In this document: positions 8,421 through 11,840 of the stretch, in pieces
Layout: each line of letters opens with the position of its first letter
Position numbering within the stretch: position 1 is the stretch's first letter
NCBI GenBank assembly: GCA_019418625.1
Contig: DYBL01000077.1
Coordinates: forward strand, 1-11,840
Origin: Clostridiales bacterium
GTDB taxonomy: Bacteria; Bacillota; Clostridia; Oscillospirales; Oscillospiraceae
DNA: 11,840 nt
Direction: 5' to 3'
Notes under the pieces: model-generated
What the model was told of the DNA's origin: nothing
Databases searched by the model: none
The model's input: only the letters and a program-made list of their open reading frames with translations
Program-made: the position numbers and the translations under genes

Positions 8421-8522
8421 TTATTCCCGGCAGGAGTCATAGATCTTCCGGGTGTGGATGCACACCGCCTCCCGCACATTGCCGAACTCCGACACGGGGC
8501 CGGGCATGATTTTATCAGGCAT
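8421..8522 (-). pseudogene. 5' fragment of an interrupted host gene, conserved clostridial Cys-containing protein (33 codons)
   Basis: The reading frame starts at ATG 8522 behind AGGAGG with 7-base spacing, as good a start as any in the window. It runs for 33 codons to TAA at 8421. The peptide includes VSEFGNVREAVCIHTRKIYD followed by SCRE and a stop. From memory, clostridial hypothetical proteins share an N-terminus of the type EAVCIHTKKIYDSCRDKDCxEDLRVY and continue for a few hundred residues; this copy stops just after DSCR. A strong RBS plus a conserved head plus an abrupt end beside prophage genes indicates a gene cut by integration, with the remainder probably at the element's far end. 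Family function is unknown to me; a spore-related role is a guess. Alternatively it is a deletion remnant or a genuine small peptide gene. Confidence 0.65.
8424..8440. other. Probable attachment-site junction (attR-like)
   Basis: Conserved host coding sequence (YDSCR on the minus strand) ends here, and element sequence begins with the stop codon at 8421-8423. The recombination core is therefore probably within the codons for D-S-C-R and the following two bases. No second copy is visible in the window, as expected if the other junction lies to the left of base 1. Exact limits cannot be set from one junction. Confidence 0.5.
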
Positions 8523-8550
8523 GACAATACCTCCTAGTAAGTAGCTGAAA

Positions 8551-8569
8551 TGAAAGAACGGGTCTTTCA
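8551..8569. repeat. Inverted repeat in the leader of the interrupted gene
   Basis: TGAAAGA (8551-8557) and TCTTTCA (8563-8569) are perfect 7-base arms around ACGGG. They lie between the possible promoter and the ribosome binding site of the 33-codon fragment. There is no T-run after either arm, so it is more likely an operator or a leader hairpin than a terminator. Confidence 0.45.
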
Positions 8570-8573
8570 ATCC

Positions 8574-8599
8574 AGTGTATGCGCCGGGAGGCAGGGGGT
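8574..8599 (-). promoter_or_regulatory. Possible sporulation sigma (sigma-K or sigma-E type) promoter for the interrupted gene
   Basis: On the minus strand CATACACT (8581 down to 8574) matches the -10 class CATAnnnT. An AC pair at 8599-8598 lies 16 bases upstream, which fits a sigma-K -35. The sigma-E -35 ATA is absent. The site is about 50 bases upstream of ATG 8522. These elements are short and degenerate, so this is only suggestive. Confidence 0.3.
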
Positions 8600-8602
8600 G
8601 AG

Positions 8603-8631
8603 AAAAAAGCGGCGGAGAATCCGCCGCTTTT
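8603..8631 (-). terminator. Rho-independent terminator of the DUF3048 gene
   Basis: The arms AAAAGCGGCGGA (8605-8616) and TCCGCCGCTTTT (8620-8631) pair over 12 bases around a GAA loop. Read on the minus strand, the hairpin starts 1 base after the DUF3048 stop codon (8633-8635) and ends in six T. It insulates the lipoprotein gene from the interrupted gene downstream on the same strand, which therefore needs its own promoter. Because of the A/T ends it could also work from the plus strand. Confidence 0.9.
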
Positions 8632-8632
8632 C

Positions 8633-9712
8633 TTATTCGTAAGTAAGGGTGCTGGTCCGGGGACTGATGATGCACACGTAGCTGTTCCCCTGCCCCAGGG
8701 AGAGCGGGGAGCCGTCTTCCAAAGTGTAGACAAAGGGGCTGTTCCGGTCCGCCTTGCTCCATCGGATGGGGACGGCCTTGCCGCCGCAGAAGAACGTACC
8801 GTCGCCGCTGCCGGTGAGGGTGACACGCAGCCGCCCGACCGTGTCGCCGGGAATGACGGAGATGGAGGTCTCCAGAATGAGCACGTTGGTGGCGGATACC
8901 TGGGTGTTGGTCCCGCCGTCCATGTAGGCGGCACCGTACTGGCTTGCAAGGTATTTGCCGCTTTCGGCGTCGTAGTCGAAGAGCCCGGTTTTGTAGTTGG
9001 TGTAGCGCAGCGTCACGGTGGTGGCGGGCACGCCGTTTGCCGGGGTGCCGTCGGGGACGAAGGACTGGGTGTAGGTGTAGCCGTCCCGGTGCTCCGTGGG
9101 GAAGTGGTCCTGGGCCAGATAATCCCCGATGGCGGAGGCGGAGGTAAGCATGCTGTGCTCATACCCCATGGACTTGCGCCGGTCTGCGTCCCGCCAGAAG
9201 ATCTTGGCGTCGGAGCCGCCGTTGACGCCGTCCATATTGTCCACGCCCCAGGCGGAAATGTCATCATAGGCGTCCGGGCTGCCGCCGGCGTGTACCAGAA
9301 GCGCGTCGTGTCCCAGTGCCAGCTCCAGATAGTAGGGGCGGGTGGAGCGGATGCTGCCCAGATCTTCCACGCCCTCCAATGTCTGGTAGACGCCCAGCAT
9401 CCGGGTGATGCCGCCCTCGGCAGGCACCTCATAGATGATGTCCGCCTGGGAAACACCCAGCTGGGGCTGGGCGATCTTGAGGTTGTTGAACATGACGGCC
9501 ACAGGGCGGTCGTCCTCGAACTCCGGCTCCATGGGCTCACCGGTCAGGGGGTTCGTCCCGGCGGGAACATAGGGCTCCGGCTCGGGTTCCGGCTCTTCCA
9601 CCGGAGGCGGTGTGACTTCCGGCTCCGGTTCGGGCTCCGGCTCCTTGCCGCAGCCTGCGAGGCTCAGCAGCAGCGCCGCCGAGAGAAAGAGGGGCCTGAT
9701 CCGCTTATCCAT
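8633..9712 (-). CDS. DUF3048 domain lipoprotein (YerB-like), 359 aa
   Basis: The start is ATG 9712, with a GGAG-containing purine run (AAAGGCGGCGGAGAC) just upstream. Residues 1-20 are a lipoprotein signal peptide ending in the lipobox LAGC with Cys21. The mature protein should thus be anchored on the outer face of the membrane. Residues 22-50 are an extracellular Pro/Glu linker of EP repeats. The rest matches the DUF3048 family (Bacillus YerB): NPLTGEP, DDRPVAVMFNN, QADIIYEVPAEGGITRMLGVY, GSIRSTRPYYLELA and a second domain ending near the C-terminus. Length is normal for the family. Its biochemical function is unknown. It has its own promoter and terminator, so it is a single-gene unit. It is chromosomal and unrelated to the prophage. 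Confidence 0.92.
   Translation of the reverse strand: MDKRIRPLFLSAALLLSLAGCGKEPEPEPEPEVTPPPVEEPEPEPEPYVPAGTNPLTGEPMEPEFEDDRPVAVMFNNLKIAQPQLGVSQADIIYEVPAEGGITRMLGVYQTLEGVEDLGSIRSTRPYYLELALGHDALLVHAGGSPDAYDDISAWGVDNMDGVNGGSDAKIFWRDADRRKSMGYEHSMLTSASAIGDYLAQDHFPTEHRDGYTYTQSFVPDGTPANGVPATTVTLRYTNYKTGLFDYDAESGKYLASQYGAAYMDGGTNTQVSATNVLILETSISVIPGDTVGRLRVTLTGSGDGTFFCGGKAVPIRWSKADRNSPFVYTLEDGSPLSLGQGNSYVCIISPRTSTLTYE
9574..9644. repeat. GC-rich repeats encoding the Pro-Glu linker of the lipoprotein
   Basis: Two clusters (9574-9596 and 9621-9644) of GGCTCCGG/TTCGGG-type hexamers encode the alternating Glu-Pro tracts that separate the lipid anchor from the DUF3048 domain. Such tracts can change length by slippage. 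Confidence 0.6.
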
Positions 9713-9744
9713 GTCTCCGCCGCCTTTCCGGTTTATTTTTCTTT

Positions 9745-9774
9745 ATGATACCAACCGCGCAGGCGGGCCGTCAA
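9745..9774 (-). promoter_or_regulatory. Sigma-A type promoter for the DUF3048 gene
   Basis: On the minus strand TTGACG (9774-9769) and TATCAT (9750-9745) are 18 bases apart. The start codon is about 32 bases beyond the -10. The match is good though the spacing is one base long. Confidence 0.6.
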
Positions 9775-9801
9775 GGCAGAAAGCGCCCTTTTTCGACAAA
9801 G

Positions 9802-10218
9802 CTACATCTGCTTGCGGTAGTGGAAGATCAAGAACAGGTCCAAAAAGGATTTGGCCAGAAACACACCCACGGCGGCAACCGTCACCCACAGCGGCGCGTC
9901 CAGCCCGATGGAGACCCACGCCGCGGCCATGACCGTCCATTGCAGCACTTCGCCGGACACCGCCTGGGCCCGGCGGCGGATGGCCACGTTGCGTTCATCG
10001 TTTGCCTCGATCTGCGCTTTGCGCATGATCTCGGGCTCTTTTTCCTCCCACCGCAGCGTGCGGAATTTGGAAAAGCCATAAGCAAACAGACCCATGCCGA
10101 TGGCCGTAGCCGTAGCGCCCACCGTGTCCGGGATGCGGTGCTCCAGCACCAGACTTACGATGACCAGCAGCAGCCCTGCGGTGCCCATGGCCAGATAGCC
10201 TTTGGTTTTGCGTCTCAT
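9802..10218 (-). CDS. Small multi-span membrane protein with DERN motif (138 aa), partner of the XRE regulator
   Basis: The start is ATG 10218, overlapping the regulator's stop by 4 bases (ATGA), so the two are translationally coupled. Hydrophobic stretches at about 8-26, 33-50, 91-105 and 108-133 predict about four membrane spans. Residues 51-90 form a charged cytoplasmic loop with EANDERNVAIRRRAQ. The DERN segment is typical of small membrane proteins (DUF2178-like) often encoded beside XRE regulators in Firmicutes. Function in that family is unknown; sensing or modulating the regulator is a common guess. The last residues (HYRKQM) are basic and cytoplasmic. No strong terminator follows; only a short AAAG/CTTT hairpin is seen before the DUF3048 promoter. 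Confidence 0.8.
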   Translation of the reverse strand: MRRKTKGYLAMGTAGLLLVIVSLVLEHRIPDTVGATATAIGMGLFAYGFSKFRTLRWEEKEPEIMRKAQIEANDERNVAIRRRAQAVSGEVLQWTVMAAAWVSIGLDAPLWVTVAAVGVFLAKSFLDLFLIFHYRKQM

Positions 10219-10418
10219 TTGGCATCCTCCTCGTAGATGAAAATATCCTCGATGGTGAGGCCGAAGTAGCGGGCGATCTTGAACGCCAGCAGGATGGATG
10301 GGTTGTATCGCCCGTTTTCCAAAGAGCCGATGGTCTGCCTGGATACCTCCAGTGCCTCGGCCAACTCCTCCTGTTTGATGCCCCGCGCCTTGCGCAGTGC
10401 CTCCAGATTGTTCTTCAT
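10215..10418 (-). CDS. XRE-family HTH transcriptional regulator (67 aa)
   Basis: ATG 10418 was chosen because AGGAGG lies 9 bases upstream and because MKNNLEALRK is the usual beginning of this family; the longer frame up to 10472 has no comparable site. The protein is a single helix-turn-helix domain of Cro/CI type. Helix 2 is about residues 16-23 (QEELAEAL) and the recognition helix about 26-36 (SRQTIGSLENG), followed by the signature GRYNPSILLAFKIAR and YFGLTIEDIF. There is no sensing domain. It is the first gene of a two-gene unit with the membrane protein. A perfect palindrome overlaps the expected transcription start, so negative autoregulation is likely. It is divergent from spoIIIAA and could also influence that operon. 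Confidence 0.92.
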   Translation of the reverse strand: MKNNLEALRKARGIKQEELAEALEVSRQTIGSLENGRYNPSILLAFKIARYFGLTIEDIFIYEEDAK

Positions 10419-10436
10419 GTGCACATTCCTCCTGAA

Positions 10437-10456
10437 ATGGAAAGCGTCCTTTCCAT
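10437..10456. promoter_or_regulatory. Palindromic operator, probably for the XRE regulator
   Basis: ATGGAAAG (10437-10444) and CTTTCCAT (10449-10456) are perfect 8-base arms around CGTC. The site lies just downstream of the -10 of the regulator's promoter and upstream of its ribosome binding site, where a bound repressor would block transcription. The same CTTTCCAT half-site recurs at 10497-10504, directly upstream of the -35. A shorter TGGAAA lies at 10480-10485. Confidence 0.75.
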
Positions 10457-10462
10457 AGCTCC

Positions 10463-10491
10463 ACCATAGCACGCAGCAGTGGAAATGTCAA
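10463..10491 (-). promoter_or_regulatory. Sigma-A promoter of the XRE regulator/membrane protein unit
   Basis: On the minus strand a consensus TTGACA (10491-10486) is followed after 17 bases by TATGGT (10468-10463). The predicted start of transcription falls at about 10456, at the edge of the palindromic operator. Confidence 0.85.
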
Positions 10492-10514
10492 GCGAGCTTT
10501 CCATAAAATTGGGG

Positions 10515-10543
10515 GCATAACCGGGGACAACCTCTCATACAGT
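10515..10543 (+). promoter_or_regulatory. Sigma-E promoter of the spoIIIA operon
   Basis: GCATAAC (10515-10521) and CATACAGT (10536-10543) are separated by 14 bases. This matches the mother-cell sigma-E pattern of an ATA-containing -35 and CATACAnT -10 at its usual spacing. The spoIIIA operon is a known sigma-E target in Bacillus subtilis, which supports the call. The -10 is about 50 bases before the spoIIIAA start. Confidence 0.8.
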
Positions 10544-10593
10544 GGAGTAACCAAAGAAAGGGGGCATGGCCCTTGGAACGAGAGGGAACGGAC

Positions 10594-11484
10594 ATGCGGT
10601 ATGAAGCGGCGGCGGCGCTGCTGCCGGAGGAACTGCGCCGGGCTGCACTGACACTGCCGCCGCCGCTGCGCTTTCGGGCGGAGGAACTGCGGCTGCGGGC
10701 AGGGCGGCCTATGACGGCATTGACCGGGGAGGAGGAACGGCCCCTTCCGGCCACGGTGACGCCCCGCCTGCTGGAGGAGCTTTGCGACCGGGCGGCGGAG
10801 TATTCCCGCTATGCCGCGGCAGAGACCATCCGCCAGGGGTACTTATCGGTGCGGGGCGGTTTCCGGCTGGGGCTGTGCGGCACGGCGGTCATCAAGGGGG
10901 AGGAGAACACCGGCATGCGGCAGCTTTCCTCGGCGGTGCTGCGGATCGGGCGGGAAAAGACCGGCATTGGCCGGACGTTGGCGCCGTCTTTGTTCCGGGG
11001 CGGGCGGTTTTTAAGTACGCTGCTGCTCTCGCCGCCCGGCGGCGGAAAGACCACGCTGCTGCGGGATCTGGTGCGCTGCATCTCCGATGGGGACGGATGC
11101 CCGGTCCGACGGGTGGCATTGCTGGATGAGCGGGGAGAAGTGGCCGTCATGTGCGGCGGCGTCCCGCAGATGGAGGTCGGCAGGCGCACGGACGTGCTGG
11201 ACGGCTGCCCCAAGGCCATGGGCATCCCTATGGTGCTGCGGGCCATGAACCCGCAGGTCATCGCCGTGGACGAGATCACCCGCCGCCAGGACCTGGAGGC
11301 CATGGTGCTCTCGGCCGGCTGCGGCGTGGGGCTGCTGGCCACCATTCATGCCGCCGACCGGCAGGAGCTGGAGGAAAAACCGCTGTACCGGCAGCTGCTC
11401 TCAGAGCGCGTCTTTTCCCTGGCGGTGTGTATCCGGCGGCAGGCGGACGGAACCAGGACCTATACGGTGGAGGAGCTGGAATGA
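10594..11484 (+). CDS. spoIIIAA: Stage III sporulation protein AA, SpoIIIAA ATPase (296 aa)
   Basis: This is a secretion-type ATPase (related to type II/IV secretion motors) of the SpoIIIA-SpoIIQ channel. It acts in the mother cell on the membranes around the engulfed forespore. With ATG 10594 as residue 1, the N-terminal domain has LRFRAEELRLRAGRP, the family hallmark. The Walker A is SPPGGGKTT (146-154), the DERGE motif 178-182, and the Walker B VIAVDEI (222-228), followed by ATIHA (249-253). The start is uncertain: ATG 10594 has GAGGG 7 bases upstream, while an in-frame TTG at 10573 has AAAGGGGG 8 bases upstream and would add 7 residues. Length is normal (B. subtilis about 307). It overlaps spoIIIAB by 4 bases (ATGA at 11481-11484). 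Confidence 0.97.
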   Translation: MRYEAAAALLPEELRRAALTLPPPLRFRAEELRLRAGRPMTALTGEEERPLPATVTPRLLEELCDRAAEYSRYAAAETIRQGYLSVRGGFRLGLCGTAVIKGEENTGMRQLSSAVLRIGREKTGIGRTLAPSLFRGGRFLSTLLLSPPGGGKTTLLRDLVRCISDGDGCPVRRVALLDERGEVAVMCGGVPQMEVGRRTDVLDGCPKAMGIPMVLRAMNPQVIAVDEITRRQDLEAMVLSAGCGVGLLATIHAADRQELEEKPLYRQLLSERVFSLAVCIRRQADGTRTYTVEELE

Positions 11485-11840
11485 ACAAGCTTTTTGGCGC
11501 GGCACTGGTACTGGCGGCGGGCGTTTGGGTCCGGTGGACGGCGGTGGCGCAGCGCCGCAGACGGCGGGACATGCTGGCATCGCTGTGCGCTGCCCTTCGG
11601 TGCATGAGCGAGGAGATCCGGATTACCCGACTCCCCATGCCGGAGCTGTTGGATACGCTGGGAGCACGGTACCCGGATGGCGCCGGGGCGTTTTTCCGGC
11701 GCGCCGCCGCCGGCATCGGCCGGGGGCAGGGACTGGGGGAAGCCTGGCAGCAGGCGGCGGAGGAACTGCCTCTGCCCCGGGAGGAGCGCATGACCCTGCA
11801 AGAACTGGGCTGGGGACTGCGGGGAGACGAGGAGGCGGCC
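11481..11840 (+). CDS. spoIIIAB: Stage III sporulation protein AB, SpoIIIAB, 3' end outside window
   Basis: The start is ATG 11481, coupled to spoIIIAA by a 4-base overlap and with GGAGG (11469-11473) just upstream. The frame is open to the last base, giving 120 codons of an expected 170 or so. Residues 3-22 form a membrane anchor (LFGAALVLAAGVWVRWTAVA). They are followed by an arginine-rich stretch, then LCAALRCMSEEIRITRLPMPELL, typical of SpoIIIAB, a relative of GspF-type platform proteins that pairs with the SpoIIIAA ATPase. The C-terminal membrane span would lie beyond the window. Identity rests on position and on these motifs. Confidence 0.92.
   Translation, partial: MNKLFGAALVLAAGVWVRWTAVAQRRRRRDMLASLCAALRCMSEEIRITRLPMPELLDTLGARYPDGAGAFFRRAAAGIGRGQGLGEAWQQAAEELPLPREERMTLQELGWGLRGDEEAA

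Noticed and set aside
6134..8527. A 797-codon open frame on the minus strand opposite the giant gene
   Set aside because: It is antisense to a well-supported gene with a strong start. The protein is rich in His, Arg, Leu and Gln without domain motifs, as is usual for shadow frames in GC-rich DNA.
8404..8640. tRNA or other RNA gene as the attachment site
   Set aside because: No cloverleaf or CCA-like end is visible. The sequence is explained by the truncated coding fragment, its leader and a terminator.
8579..9748. A 389-codon plus-strand frame opposite the DUF3048 gene
   Set aside because: The minus-strand gene has a lipobox, family motifs, promoter and terminator. The plus frame is Gly/Val-rich filler, and its first part runs through the terminator hairpin.
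1..11840. CRISPR array, insertion sequence or transposase
   Set aside because: There is no regularly spaced repeat series, and no transposase frame or paired terminal inverted repeats were seen anywhere.

Overview
The window is GC-rich, and several genes start at an AGGAGG-type ribosome binding site. It contains the start of the spoIIIA sporulation operon. These signs point to an endospore-forming Firmicute of the class Clostridia. The GC content and gene styles look most like Oscillospiraceae (Flavonifractor/Oscillibacter-like gut bacteria), but that placement is inference.

Left two thirds (1 to about 8,403): the right end of a prophage or related mobile element, with three closely spaced plus-strand genes. 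The first is the 3' part of a cell-wall hydrolase. It has the tail of a phosphodiester-glycosidase-like (NAGPA) domain, a zinc amidase_3 domain and an SLH-like tail. The second is a 544-residue Ser/Gly- and Gln-rich protein, probably a virion component, with a degenerate peptidoglycan-binding motif. The third is a 1,904-residue protein of the giant phage 'polyvalent' type. It contains a probable PBECR/MuF-C-like nuclease module and long helical regions. A hairpin terminator follows it at once.

Junction (8,404 to 8,522): only 17 bases beyond the giant gene's stop-distal hairpin lies a minus-strand 33-codon reading frame with an excellent ribosome binding site. Its sequence looks like the amino-terminal piece of a conserved clostridial Cys-containing protein (...EAVCIHTRKIYDSCR...), cut off in mid-motif. 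I read this as the right attachment junction of an element that integrated into, and interrupted, a host gene. A possible sporulation-type promoter precedes the fragment. The arrangement therefore resembles skin-like elements that interrupt sporulation genes, but the left end is outside the window.

Right third (8,600 to 11,840): host chromosome. On the minus strand are a DUF3048 (YerB-like) lipoprotein with its own promoter and terminator, and a two-gene unit of an XRE-type regulator followed by a small membrane protein that overlaps it by 4 bases. The XRE promoter is a textbook sigma-A promoter with a perfect 8+8 palindrome just downstream. Divergent from it is a near-consensus sigma-E promoter driving spoIIIAA and spoIIIAB. 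The latter is cut by the window end. SpoIIIAA and SpoIIIAB belong to the mother-cell complex that works with SpoIIQ across the forespore membranes.
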